The notes below the pieces were generated by a model that made no database searches, was not told the origin of the DNA, and worked only from the letters and a program-made list of their open reading frames with translations. DNA of 64,000 nucleotides from Paraburkholderia metrosideri (GTDB lineage: Bacteria; Pseudomonadota; Gammaproteobacteria; Burkholderiales; Burkholderiaceae): assembly GCF_904848625.1 (NCBI RefSeq), contig NZ_CAJHCP010000012.1, forward strand, positions 62,001 to 126,000, written 5' to 3'. Below, piece by piece: positions 16,494 to 24,114 of the stretch. A program made the translations under genes and the position numbers. Position 1 is the first letter of the stretch; each line of letters starts with the position of its first letter.

Positions 16494-16958
16494 ATGACCC
16501 AGCGCCCCGCTACCTTACCCTTCACGCTCGACGAGCAACTCTGCTTCGCCCTTTATTCGACGTCGCTGGCCATGACCAAGGCGTACAAGCCATTGCTCGA
16601 AAAATTGGGACTCACGTATCCGCAATATCTGACTATGCTGGTGCTGTGGGAAGCCGATGACGTCACCGTCAAGGAGATGGCCGCGCGCCTGAATCTCGAC
16701 CCGGCGACCGTCACGCCGTTGCTCAAACGACTGGAGGCGCAAGGTCTGCTGGAGCGCGTACGTGGCGTCGACGATGAGCGCCTCGTCTATATCCGCCTCA
16801 CCAAAGCCGGCACGGCTCTCAAACGCCAGGCGCGCGAAGTGCCTGCGGAAATTTTTTGCGCGACCCAGCAGACGCCGGAATTCCTGCTGCGTCTGCGTGA
16901 CGATCTGACCCGCCTGCGCGCAACGCTCAACGATTACATGGAGCAAACGGACGACTGA
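16494..16958 (+). CDS. ohrR: OhrR, organic-hydroperoxide-sensing MarR-family repressor
   Basis: This 154-residue MarR-family dimeric repressor senses organic peroxides. The reactive cysteine is C17 in LDEQLCFALYSTS, the hallmark OhrR position. A second cysteine, C122 (EIFCATQQ), matches the resolving cysteine of the 2-Cys OhrR class (Xanthomonas type). The winged-helix core is VTVKEMAARLNLDPATVTPLLKRLEAQGLLER with wing DDERLVYIRLT. I chose ATG at 16494 (MTQRPATLPFT), placing Cys at residue 17; an in-frame upstream extension to 16368 is unlike the family. Its likely target, ohr, follows 171 bases downstream with a palindrome in its promoter. Confidence 0.92.
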   Translation: MTQRPATLPFTLDEQLCFALYSTSLAMTKAYKPLLEKLGLTYPQYLTMLVLWEADDVTVKEMAARLNLDPATVTPLLKRLEAQGLLERVRGVDDERLVYIRLTKAGTALKRQAREVPAEIFCATQQTPEFLLRLRDDLTRLRATLNDYMEQTDD

Positions 16959-17006
16959 AGGAACCGCCTGCGAATAGACCGCTATCGGGTTCATTTAAAA
17001 ATTAGT

Positions 17007-17035
17007 TTGCACACAAATGATTTGTGCACTATCTT
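17007..17035 (+). promoter_or_regulatory. Putative ohr promoter with OhrR operator
   Basis: CACAAATGATTTGTG (17012-17026) is a perfect 15-base AT-rich palindrome lying between a -35-like TTGCAC (17007-17012) and a -10-like TATCTT (17030-17035). A bound dimer here would block RNA polymerase, as expected for OhrR. Inference from position and symmetry. Confidence 0.65.
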
Positions 17036-17129
17036 AACGACATGCCGCTTCAACAGCACTCCGCCAGAAAGGCGGCCCTAACGGCGGCGAGCATGCAAAT
17101 CCTGATAATCCAGATTAAGGAGCAACACC

Positions 17130-17549
17130 ATGAACATCCTCTACAAAGCAACCGCAACGAGTACCGGTGGCCGCGATGGCCGTGCTGTGTCGTCGGACAA
17201 TGCGCTGGACGTCAAACTGGCGGCACCGCGTGAACTGGGCGGCACCGGCGCCGCGGGCACGAATCCGGAACAGCTCTTCGCCGCTGGTTATTCGGCGTGT
17301 TTTCTGAGCGCGATGAAGTTTGTCGCCGGCCAGCGCAAGCAGACTTTGCCGGCCGACACGCAAGTGAGCGCAGACGTCGGCATCGGCCCGAACGATAAGG
17401 GCGGCTTCGCGCTCGACATCGATCTGCGCGTCTCGCTGCCGGGCCTCGCCGCCGACGCGGCCAAGGAACTGGTCGACGCGGCGCATCAGGTCTGCCCGTA
17501 TTCGAACGCGACCCGGAACAACGTTGAAGTTCGTTTGCAAGTTGCGTAA
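17130..17549 (+). CDS. ohr: Organic hydroperoxide resistance protein Ohr
   Basis: Ohr is a thiol peroxidase that reduces organic and fatty-acid hydroperoxides using lipoyl thiols. The 139-residue protein has both catalytic cysteines: C57 in YSACFLSA (peroxidatic) and C122 in HQVCPYSN (resolving). The Arg and Glu of the active site fall in GGRDGRA and NPEQLF. The OsmC/Ohr fold and length are exactly typical. AAGGAG lies just upstream of the ATG. It follows ohrR and is probably induced by peroxide through the palindrome at 17012-17026. A terminator follows. Confidence 0.95.
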   Translation: MNILYKATATSTGGRDGRAVSSDNALDVKLAAPRELGGTGAAGTNPEQLFAAGYSACFLSAMKFVAGQRKQTLPADTQVSADVGIGPNDKGGFALDIDLRVSLPGLAADAAKELVDAAHQVCPYSNATRNNVEVRLQVA

Positions 17550-17623
17550 GCCGCGGCGTCGGCGAAGCGCCGACGAATTTGCACTCGCCTGCAAAAGGCG
17601 GCGTGGCATTACCGCGTCACCGT

Positions 17624-17671
17624 GAACAGCGCCCGTCCCTGCTTCATCAGGAACGGGCGCTGTTCCGTTTT
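17624..17671 (+). terminator. Rho-independent terminator after ohr
   Basis: GAACAGCGCCCGT (17624-17636) pairs perfectly with ACGGGCGCTGTTC (17653-17665), with a 16-base loop, followed by CGTTTT. It is 75 bases after the ohr stop. A second GC hairpin (GCGTCGGCG/CGCCGACG) lies right after the stop but lacks a T run. Confidence 0.8.
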
Positions 17672-17789
17672 GCAGGCGCGGCATGTAATCTGCGACGCAG
17701 GTCGTGTGCCGCCGCGTGGCGGCAGTTGACCTTTGCGCTTTGCCCTTTGCCATTCGCATAGCACCGCCTCATCTTCGACTTACATCCTA

Positions 17790-19289
17790 ATGACACGCGT
17801 CCGACGCCTGAACGATTCTTTCGACACCGGTCTGGTCTGGTTCCGCCGCGATCTTCGCCACACGGACAACGCCGCGCTTTACTACGCACTCAAGCATTGC
17901 GAGCGTGTCTGGTGCGTGTTCGTGTTCGATACGACCATCCTGCAGCCGTTGCTGGATACCTGGCAAACCCGTCATCCAGATCAACAGGTGCAGGACCGGC
18001 GAATCGAACTCATTCTTGCGGCACTGAACGAACTGGACGAGGCGCTACGCGCCAACGGCGGCGGCCTGATCGTCCTGTATGGCGATCCGGCTGATCTGAT
18101 TCCAAAGCTGGCAACCGAACTCGGCATCGACACGGTATTCACGAATCACGACTACGAGCCGGTCGCGATCGAGCGCGACGAGAAGGTAAGCACGCAACTC
18201 GCCGAAGCCGGCCGGCAATGGCTGACGTTCAAGGATCAGGTAATTTTCGAGCGCGACGAAGTGCTGACTGGCCAGAACAAGCCGTTCACCGTATTCACCC
18301 CGTACAAGAATGCGTGGCTCAAGCAGTTGACGGCGTTCGATCTGAAGCCCTATCCCGTCGAAAAGTACGCGAAGCATCTGGCTGAGGTGCCGCGGAAACT
18401 GCATCGTCAGTTGCCGACGCTCGAGCAACTCGGCTTCGCGCCGAGCAACCTCGCGGAATTGAAAATGCCGACAGGCATGAGTGGCGCGCAGAGTCTGCTC
18501 GACGACTTCATGAGCCGCATCGACAGTTACGCCGATCGGCGTGACTTTCCTGCCGCCAAGGGCCCGAGCTATCTGTCGATGCATCTGCGCTTCGGCACCG
18601 TCTCGATCCGCACGCTTGCGCGGATCGCGCATGAGATGTCATTGCAGCCCGACGGCAAAGGGTCGGCCACGTGGCTATCGGAGCTGATCTGGCGGGATTT
18701 CTACTTCATGATCCTGGCGCACCATCCGCGTCTGGCGAGCGGCGCCTCGTTCAAGGAGGAGTACGACCGGCTGCGCTGGGAGCGAGGTCCCGAAGCCGAC
18801 GACGCCTTCGCCGCCTGGTGCGACGGCCGTACCGGCTACCCTTTAGTCGACGCCGCCATGCTGCAACTGAACCGCACCGGCTACATGCATAACCGTTTGC
18901 GGATGGTGACAGCGAGTTTTCTGGTGAAGGATCTGGGCGTCGACTGGCGCCTTGGCGAACGTTATTTTGCCGACCTGCTGAACGACTTCGACTTTTCGGC
19001 CAATAACGGCGGCTGGCAATGGGCGGCGTCGACGGGATGCGACGCACAGCCATATTTCCGGATTTTCAACCCGATCACGCAATCCGAGAAGTTCGACGCT
19101 GAAGGACGCTTCATCAGACGCTATCTGCCCCAGCTTGAAAAAGTGCCCGCCAAATGGATTCACGCTCCATGGCTGGCAGGCCCGGAGCGACTAGCGGAGT
19201 TCGGTGTGGTGTTGGGCAAGGATTACCCCGAACCCATCGTGGACCATGCTGAAGCACGCGCACGCACACTGGCCCGATTCGGCAAGTGA
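17790..19289 (+). CDS. phrB: Class I CPD deoxyribodipyrimidine photolyase
   Basis: This 499-residue FAD-dependent enzyme splits cyclobutane pyrimidine dimers with blue light. The N-terminal antenna-binding Rossmann domain starts LVWFRRDLRHTDNAALY. The C-terminal FAD domain has WLSELIWRDFYFMILAHHP, then the highly conserved block MLQLNRTGYMHNRLRMV and NNGGWQWAASTGCDAQPYFRIFNP. Length is near E. coli PhrB (472). I chose ATG at 17790 (MTRVRRLND) rather than 17733, since the upstream 19 residues are not family-like. TspO follows after 47 bases on the same strand, a light-related pairing seen in other bacteria. Confidence 0.94.
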   Translation: MTRVRRLNDSFDTGLVWFRRDLRHTDNAALYYALKHCERVWCVFVFDTTILQPLLDTWQTRHPDQQVQDRRIELILAALNELDEALRANGGGLIVLYGDPADLIPKLATELGIDTVFTNHDYEPVAIERDEKVSTQLAEAGRQWLTFKDQVIFERDEVLTGQNKPFTVFTPYKNAWLKQLTAFDLKPYPVEKYAKHLAEVPRKLHRQLPTLEQLGFAPSNLAELKMPTGMSGAQSLLDDFMSRIDSYADRRDFPAAKGPSYLSMHLRFGTVSIRTLARIAHEMSLQPDGKGSATWLSELIWRDFYFMILAHHPRLASGASFKEEYDRLRWERGPEADDAFAAWCDGRTGYPLVDAAMLQLNRTGYMHNRLRMVTASFLVKDLGVDWRLGERYFADLLNDFDFSANNGGWQWAASTGCDAQPYFRIFNPITQSEKFDAEGRFIRRYLPQLEKVPAKWIHAPWLAGPERLAEFGVVLGKDYPEPIVDHAEARARTLARFGK

Positions 19290-19336
19290 ATGCTCGCTTA
19301 CATCAATTGATTGGTAATAACTGGAGGAGGTGAAGC

Positions 19337-19795
19337 GTGCGTCGTTTGCCGTCGTTACTGGTTTTTCTTCTATTGACGCTGGCGGCCGCTCTTGTCGGAA
19401 GCCGTTTTCTGCCCGACGCATGGTACGCGGGCTTGCAAAAACCCGCGTTTAATCCGCCGAACTGGGTGTTCCCGCCGGCGTGGACCGTGCTCTACGTGCT
19501 GATGGCGATTTCCGCGTGGCGCGTGTGGAAACGCGACGGACTAAGCGCGGCGATCGTCTTATGGGTGGTTCAACTGCTGTTCAACGCAGCGTGGATGTGG
19601 CTATTTTTCGGCCTGCATCGACCCGGAACTGCATTGGTCGATATCGTGATTCTGCTGGTCCTGATCGTCGCATTGACATTCGCATTCTGGCGACGGGACC
19701 GCTGGGCTGGCGGACTACTGGTGCCCTACGTCGCCTGGGTGGCGTTTGCGGCGGTGTTGAATCACGCGTTATGGCAATTGAATCCGCCTGTTTGA
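19337..19795 (+). CDS. tspO: TspO/MBR family tryptophan-rich sensory protein
   Basis: This 152-residue five-helix membrane protein belongs to the family that binds tetrapyrroles and, in phototrophs, senses oxygen and light. Tryptophan-rich family motifs include FNPPNWVFPPAWTVLYVLMAISAWRVW, LFNAAWMWLFFGLH and the C-terminal YVAWVAFAAVLNHALW..LN. It begins at GTG 19337, directed by an unusually strong GGAGGAGGTGA just upstream. It lies 47 bases after the photolyase gene, probably in one operon. The ligand in this organism is unknown; oxidative or light stress is the likely theme. Confidence 0.92.
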   Translation: MRRLPSLLVFLLLTLAAALVGSRFLPDAWYAGLQKPAFNPPNWVFPPAWTVLYVLMAISAWRVWKRDGLSAAIVLWVVQLLFNAAWMWLFFGLHRPGTALVDIVILLVLIVALTFAFWRRDRWAGGLLVPYVAWVAFAAVLNHALWQLNPPV

Positions 19796-19902
19796 GCAGG
19801 CTTCAGTTCGACTGAGCGCTCGAAACAGCATGGGCGACTGACTCGTGCCCAAACACCGGCGTCTCACGACCCGCCGATGCTTTCACTTCTACTACCTGAA
19901 GC

Positions 19903-20079
19903 TTAGTGCTGGCTCATCCAGGACGGCTGGCGGACATTCGCTTCACGATCCAGCTTGCGCATACGGAATTCCAGATCGTACAGATCGGTCGCTTCGGCGA
20001 GGAATGCGTCAGCGCGTTCTTTTGCGAGTTGGTCGGGCGATTTGGTCAGAAACAGGAAAAGGCGGCTAAGCAGGTACAT
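19903..20079 (-). CDS. DUF3563 miniprotein
   Basis: This is a 58-residue cytosolic protein of unknown function. The reading runs MYLLSRLFLFLTKSPDQ, then helical acidic and basic stretches (AKERADAFLAEATDLYDLEFRMRKLDR), and ends NVRQPSWMSQH. This pattern (YDLEFRMRKLDR) matches DUF3563, a family abundant in Burkholderiales, usually as single short genes. GAGGT sits about 6 bases before ATG at 20079. It has its own promoter region with paired GGGAWAACCC elements around a TATAAT box. It is too short for common gene-calling cutoffs and easily missed. Confidence 0.85.
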   Translation of the reverse strand: MYLLSRLFLFLTKSPDQLAKERADAFLAEATDLYDLEFRMRKLDREANVRQPSWMSQH

Positions 20080-20117
20080 GGTCTACCTCGGCAATGAATT
20101 TAGGCGTTAACTCCTAA

Positions 20118-20145
20118 GGGATAACCCGTATTATAGGGAAAACCC
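20118..20145 (-). promoter_or_regulatory. Promoter with twin GGGAWAACCC elements upstream of DUF3563 gene
   Basis: Read on the minus strand, a consensus -10 TATAAT (20135-20130) is bracketed by GGGATAACCC (20118-20127) and GGGAAAACCC (20136-20145, + strand reading), two near-identical palindromic boxes 18 bases apart. The -35 is weak, so an activator or dimeric regulator is plausible. Confidence 0.5.
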
Positions 20146-20186
20146 TAGCTCTACGCCACTATTCATTTCGAAGTGTTGCTCCACTG

Positions 20187-21383
20187 TCACCGTCCGGCGG
20201 TAGAGCCCGCTGCGGCGGCGGTCTCGGCGATCTGACCCGCGCCCGTGCGACGCTGATGCTTGAAGAATTCCCAGATCATCGCGCTGGCGTCCGGACCTTT
20301 GGCGGAATGAAACGGCACAGCCTCGTCACCGCCGCTCCATGCGTGGGCCAAGCCCTGCACCCGGCAAATCCGCACTACGCGCCGGCCACCGCGCACGTAG
20401 TCGCGCATCACCACTCCACCTTTGCGCTCTTCGCGCACTTCGCCGGATTTGCGCGCGCCATTCGCGTCGACCATACGATTCAGACGGAGAAATTGTTCGG
20501 CCAATTGGTCTGCGTTGGCCGGTGCGACCACGTGGTCGGCATCGCCGTGAATCACAATGGCCGGCATGCCGGGATAAAGGGCCACATCGGTCACTTCGTC
20601 GACCAGTTCGGCCGGATCGCGGCGCGCACCGCGGCGCATCACGTCCATGGCGGTAATGCCGGAACGTGCTTCACCGAAAGCGGGACCGGAATGCAACGCA
20701 ACTGCGGCGAAATGCCCGGGATAATTGACGGCTAAGAGTGCCGTCAGGCCAGCACCAGCGGAAATGCCGGCAACATAGACGCGCTCGGGATCAAAACCAT
20801 GCTGCGCGACCAGCGCGTCTACCAGCGACACAACCGCGCGCGCCTCGGCGCCGCCCGCGCTGTCGCCGGCGTCGTACCAATGCCAGCAGCGGTGCGAGTG
20901 CGCATGTTTCGATTGCTCCGGATACACCACCGCAAAACCGAAGCGGTCAGCGAGCACGTTCATCCGCGTGCCCTCGGCGAATTCGTCGATTGACTGGGTA
21001 CAGCCATGGAGCATCACGACCAGCGGCATGGATTCGAGCGCATGCCCCGACGGCACATACAAGCCGTATTGCAGATGATTGACCAGTCGGCCCGGCGCAG
21101 CCGGTGCCGAGTGAAACGAGCGGGTCCACGAGCCGCTTGCCCACGCGGACGCACGCGGACGAACCCGCGATTCGCGTGCCGTTGGGCGCGGAGTTTCGCG
21201 CTTGGCGGGCGCACGCACCGCCGCTGCCGGCTTCAGCGGACGCGCCTTGGCGGACGGCTTGCTGGTGGCAGCCCGCGCCGGACGCGCTGCGGTACGCTTG
21301 GTGGTCTTCTGAACGTGCTCGGTCTGGATCGCCAGCAGCCGCTTCAGACCACGCAGCCAGATTTTCGATAGGCTTTTTGCCAT
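20187..21383 (-). CDS. PHB-depolymerase-type esterase with basic N-terminal tail
   Basis: This 398-residue alpha/beta hydrolase is of the Esterase_PHB (LpqC-like) family. The catalytic domain starts near residue 100 (LQYGLYVPSG), with oxyanion region VVMLHGCTQS, lipase box GISAG (Ser about 208), then an Asp in IHGDADHVV and His in LAHAWSGG. Residues about 20-85 are rich in Lys, Ala, Arg and Pro (repeated TAARPARAA/KPSAKARP-type segments). This resembles histone H1-like or PhaF/AlgP tails and is absent from simple esterases. No signal peptide is seen. I chose ATG at 21383 (MAKSLSKIW). It could act on polyhydroxybutyrate, short polymers or other esters; activity on PHB is not proven by sequence. 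Confidence 0.82.
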   Translation of the reverse strand: MAKSLSKIWLRGLKRLLAIQTEHVQKTTKRTAARPARAATSKPSAKARPLKPAAAVRAPAKRETPRPTARESRVRPRASAWASGSWTRSFHSAPAAPGRLVNHLQYGLYVPSGHALESMPLVVMLHGCTQSIDEFAEGTRMNVLADRFGFAVVYPEQSKHAHSHRCWHWYDAGDSAGGAEARAVVSLVDALVAQHGFDPERVYVAGISAGAGLTALLAVNYPGHFAAVALHSGPAFGEARSGITAMDVMRRGARRDPAELVDEVTDVALYPGMPAIVIHGDADHVVAPANADQLAEQFLRLNRMVDANGARKSGEVREERKGGVVMRDYVRGGRRVVRICRVQGLAHAWSGGDEAVPFHSAKGPDASAMIWEFFKHQRRTGAGQIAETAAAAGSTAGR

Positions 21384-21759
21384 CGGCGGAAAACCTCGCA
21401 AAAAGGGACAAATACCGCCCGATGAAAGCCGAACGGCGCATCTTGTGCAATGCACAATAACATCATTCGAGATGCGATGCTGGAGGTCCACGCCCCCTTT
21501 ACCCGTCGAAATTTCTGAGAAACGAATCTTGGCGGGGCTCCAGCGTCAAACCGCAGCACGACCTGTTCGTTAGCCCTCACGCGGCGCCCGAAATGCGCGT
21601 CGCATCGCAAGACCGCGCTGCAACACCCGTCTATACTGACGCTTAACCTTCGATTGCAGATTCGCTCCGCGTCGGCAATTTGCGCCGCTCGCGTGTTGAA
21701 TGATTGCCGACCTCGTTTTTGCCAACCCGAATCCACGCGGCCTGAACCGCTACCCTGCC
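21384..21759. other. Intergenic region between divergent esterase and PAP2 genes
   Basis: I see no supported gene, strong promoter or terminator in these 376 bases. The PAP2 frame is open from ATG 21700, so up to 60 bases could be coding if the upstream start is used. Confidence 0.5.
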
Positions 21760-22461
21760 ATGCCCGATTTACCTGTCCATTTGTGGTACGCCATCACCAG
21801 CCTCGGCGGCGCAGGCATGACGCTGCCGCTCGCGTTCGCCATTGCGATCTGGCTGGCGGTCGGCTACTCCTGGCGCATGGCCGCCGGCTGGCTGGTGCTG
21901 CTGGGCGCGGCGATTGGCGTGGTCACTGTGACCAAGCTGGCGTTTCTCGGCTGGGGAGTCGGCGTGAAGGAGCTGGATTTCACCGGCGTCAGCGGTCATG
22001 CCATGTTGTCCACTGCTGTCTATCCGGTCTCGCTGTTCCTGCTGCTCCTGCCAGCGCGCCCCGCGGTTCGGCTGATCGGGGTTCTGGTCGGGCTTGCTGC
22101 AGGTATCGCGGTCGGTTTGTCGCGCGTCGTACTGAGCGCGCATTCGCCGTCTGAAGCCGTCACCGGATGTCTGGTCGGCGCACTCGCCGCGCTCCTGTTC
22201 GTGCGCATGGCGTGGGACGCGGAGCCGGGTCGTCTGTCGGTGCTGCCGGTTACTGTCAGCATGCTGGTTCTCGCAGTGTTGATGCACGGCGTGCACGTGC
22301 CGACCCAGCGCTGGGTGACCGACATCGCGCTGAAGGTGTCCGGGCGTGACCGCCCTTACATCCGCGCCAAGTGGCGGGCGGTGCGCGACGTTCGTCCGTC
22401 GATCGCGCCGTTATCGCAAACGCTCAACACATTGGCGCCACACTCGTCGTCCGACGCCTGA
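21760..22461 (+). CDS. PAP2-superfamily membrane phosphatase
   Basis: This integral membrane protein of about 233 residues is of the type 2 phosphatidic-acid-phosphatase fold. The conserved phosphatase signature is present as a lysine before FTGVSGHAMLSTAVYP (the SGH motif) and SRVVLSAHSPSEAVTG. The last motif has Glu where most members have Asp after the catalytic His (H-S-P-S-E rather than H-S--D). About five hydrophobic segments surround the motifs. The substrate may be undecaprenyl pyrophosphate or another lipid phosphate; sequence alone does not decide. The start is uncertain: ATG 21760 (MPDLPVHLW) or ATG 21700, neither with a strong Shine-Dalgarno. Confidence 0.82.
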   Translation: MPDLPVHLWYAITSLGGAGMTLPLAFAIAIWLAVGYSWRMAAGWLVLLGAAIGVVTVTKLAFLGWGVGVKELDFTGVSGHAMLSTAVYPVSLFLLLLPARPAVRLIGVLVGLAAGIAVGLSRVVLSAHSPSEAVTGCLVGALAALLFVRMAWDAEPGRLSVLPVTVSMLVLAVLMHGVHVPTQRWVTDIALKVSGRDRPYIRAKWRAVRDVRPSIAPLSQTLNTLAPHSSSDA

Positions 22462-22473
22462 CGCCTGACGCCT
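22453..22473 (+). repeat. Three tandem copies of GACGCCT
   Basis: Three perfect 7-base units run through the PAP2 stop codon, with degenerate GCGCCTCACGCC after them. Probably slippage of low-complexity DNA. Confidence 0.6.
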
Positions 22474-22559
22474 CAAGGCTCGCGCCTCACGCCGCACGTA
22501 TTTCCCCCGCTGATTCACAAGCCAGTGTATGCGTCCGGCTAAATAATTGTCATGGTGTG

Positions 22560-22583
22560 CGTTATATCTTTTCGTATATTACG
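22560..22583 (+). promoter_or_regulatory. ModE-molybdate operator upstream of modA
   Basis: CGTTATAT (22560-22567) and ATATTACG (22576-22583) form an inverted repeat with an 8-base spacer and one mismatch. This is the same half-site and spacing as the E. coli modA operator bound by ModE-molybdate. It lies 60 bases before the modA start, and modE closes the gene cluster. Confidence 0.85.
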
Positions 22584-22642
22584 ATAGTGTTCTAGCCCAC
22601 CGAACCCATCGGTCCGGTTCCACGTCGGACCTCAAGGCCGCC

Positions 22643-23416
22643 ATGACCCTGTCCCGTCGCCTTCTGAAACACGCGCTGTTCGTTGCCAGCGCGCTCTCCC
22701 TGGTCATCAGCGTGCAGGCGCGCGCCGACGAACTGATCGTCTCCGCTGCCGCCAGTCTGACCAATGCGTTCAGGGCCGTCAGCGACGCGTTCGAGCAGCA
22801 GCGTCCGGGCACCAGGGTATTGCTGAACTTCGGCGCGTCCGACGTGCTGATGCTGCAAATCGTCAAAGGCGCGCCCGCCGATGTGTTTGCCTCCGCAGAT
22901 CAGAAAGCGATGGACAAAGCCGCCGCCGAAAAGGTGATCGTGCCGTCCACGCGCCGCGACTTCGCAGCCAATTCACTCGTGCTGATCGTGCCCGCCGACA
23001 GTCGTTTTGCGCCGGCCACGCTCAACGATCTGACGGCCGCAACCGTGAGACGCGTAGCGTTCGGCGATCCGGCCTCCGTGCCGGTCGGCCGTTACACGCA
23101 GGGCGCGTTACAAGCGGCGGGCGTGTGGGACGCGGTGTCCGCGAAAGCCGTGCTGGCGTCGAACGTACGGCAAAGCCTCGACTACGTGTCGCGCGGTGAA
23201 GTCGACGCCGGTTTCGTGTTCAGCACCGACGCGGCGATCATGCCCGACAAGGTCAAAGTCGCGCTGAACGTGCCGACGCAAACGCCAATCACCTATCCGA
23301 TCGCGCAGGTGGAGGGCAGCCATCATGCGGCCGACGCTCAGGCCTTCATGGACTTCGTGTTGTCGCCGGCTGGCCAGGCCGTGCTCGCGAAGTACGGTTT
23401 CAAGCCCGCACACTAA
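22643..23416 (+). CDS. modA: Molybdate ABC transporter periplasmic binding protein
   Basis: This 257-residue periplasmic protein captures molybdate (and tungstate) for the ModBC permease. It has a signal peptide (RRLLKHALFVASALSLVISVQARA) and then mature sequence DELIVSAAASLTNAFRAVSDAFEQ, the typical ModA start with the oxyanion-binding Ser residues. NFGASDVLMLQIVKGAPADVFASAD and DPASVPVGRYTQGALQAAGVW are conserved binding-site blocks. I chose ATG at 22643; an upstream in-frame ATG at 22547 would overlap the ModE operator and is rejected. First gene of modABC, likely repressed by ModE when molybdate is plentiful. Confidence 0.94.
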   Translation: MTLSRRLLKHALFVASALSLVISVQARADELIVSAAASLTNAFRAVSDAFEQQRPGTRVLLNFGASDVLMLQIVKGAPADVFASADQKAMDKAAAEKVIVPSTRRDFAANSLVLIVPADSRFAPATLNDLTAATVRRVAFGDPASVPVGRYTQGALQAAGVWDAVSAKAVLASNVRQSLDYVSRGEVDAGFVFSTDAAIMPDKVKVALNVPTQTPITYPIAQVEGSHHAADAQAFMDFVLSPAGQAVLAKYGFKPAH

Positions 23417-23438
23417 CTCCGGCGCGCAACCCAAGCCC

Positions 23439-24113
23439 ATGGAACACGCGTGGATTCCGCTGATGCTGTCGCTGAAAGTGGCGGGCTGGGCGACCGCGCT
23501 CAATCTGGTGTTCGGCGTAGCGGCGGGTTTCGGTTTGTCGCGCTGGCGTTCCGGTGCGCGCGATCTGGTCGATTCGCTGCTCACGCTGCCGCTCGTGATG
23601 CCACCCACCGTGCTCGGCTATTACCTGCTGGTGCTGCTCGGACGACGCGGCCTGATCGGCTCATGGCTCGACCGTTTCGATATCCAGTTGGTGTTCACGT
23701 GGCAGGGTGCGGTGATTGCGTCGACGGTGGTGGCTTTTCCGCTCGTGCTGAAGTCCGCGCGCGCCGCATTCGAAGCGGTCGATCCGCAACTCGAACGCGC
23801 CGCCCGCACGCTGGGCGTCAGCGAAGCAGCGCTGTTTTTTCGCGTGACCTTGCCGCTGGCTTCACGCGGCATTCTCGCCGGCGGCCTGCTGGCGTTCGCC
23901 CGCGCGCTCGGCGAATTCGGCGCGACGCTGATGATCGCGGGTAACCTGCCGGGACGCACGCAAACGCTCTCGGTCGCGGTCTATGCCGCCGTCCAGGCCG
24001 GCGACGACCGTACCGCGAATTTCCTCGTGCTCGTGACCTCGGTGACGTGCGTCGTGATCCTGCTGCTCGCGGGCCGGCTAGTGCCGCAGCACACGCTTCT
24101 GACTTCCCGCTGA
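23439..24113 (+). CDS. modB: Molybdate ABC transporter permease
   Basis: This 224-residue inner-membrane permease forms the homodimeric channel of the molybdate importer. It has about five transmembrane helices and the cytoplasmic EAA-type loop ERAARTLGVSEAALFFRVTLPLASRGILAGGLLAFARALGEFG (given here as a motif region near residues 130-172), which contacts the ATPase. LPLVMPPTVLGYYLLVLLGRRG is typical of ModB. ATG at 23439 begins MEHAWIPLMLSLKVAGW. It starts 22 bases after modA and ends one base before modC, so the three are one operon. Confidence 0.93.
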   Translation: MEHAWIPLMLSLKVAGWATALNLVFGVAAGFGLSRWRSGARDLVDSLLTLPLVMPPTVLGYYLLVLLGRRGLIGSWLDRFDIQLVFTWQGAVIASTVVAFPLVLKSARAAFEAVDPQLERAARTLGVSEAALFFRVTLPLASRGILAGGLLAFARALGEFGATLMIAGNLPGRTQTLSVAVYAAVQAGDDRTANFLVLVTSVTCVVILLLAGRLVPQHTLLTSR

Positions 24114-24114
24114 C

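Noticed and set aside
17550..17590. First GC hairpin after ohr as terminator
   Set aside because: No T run; the stronger stem at 17624-17671 is the better terminator.
22453..22495. Possible CRISPR-like or regulatory repeat array after the PAP2 gene
   Set aside because: Only three 7-base units without spacers; simple tandem slippage.
22547..22642. N-terminal extension of modA from ATG 22547
   Set aside because: It would cover the ModE operator and put 32 residues before a clear signal peptide.
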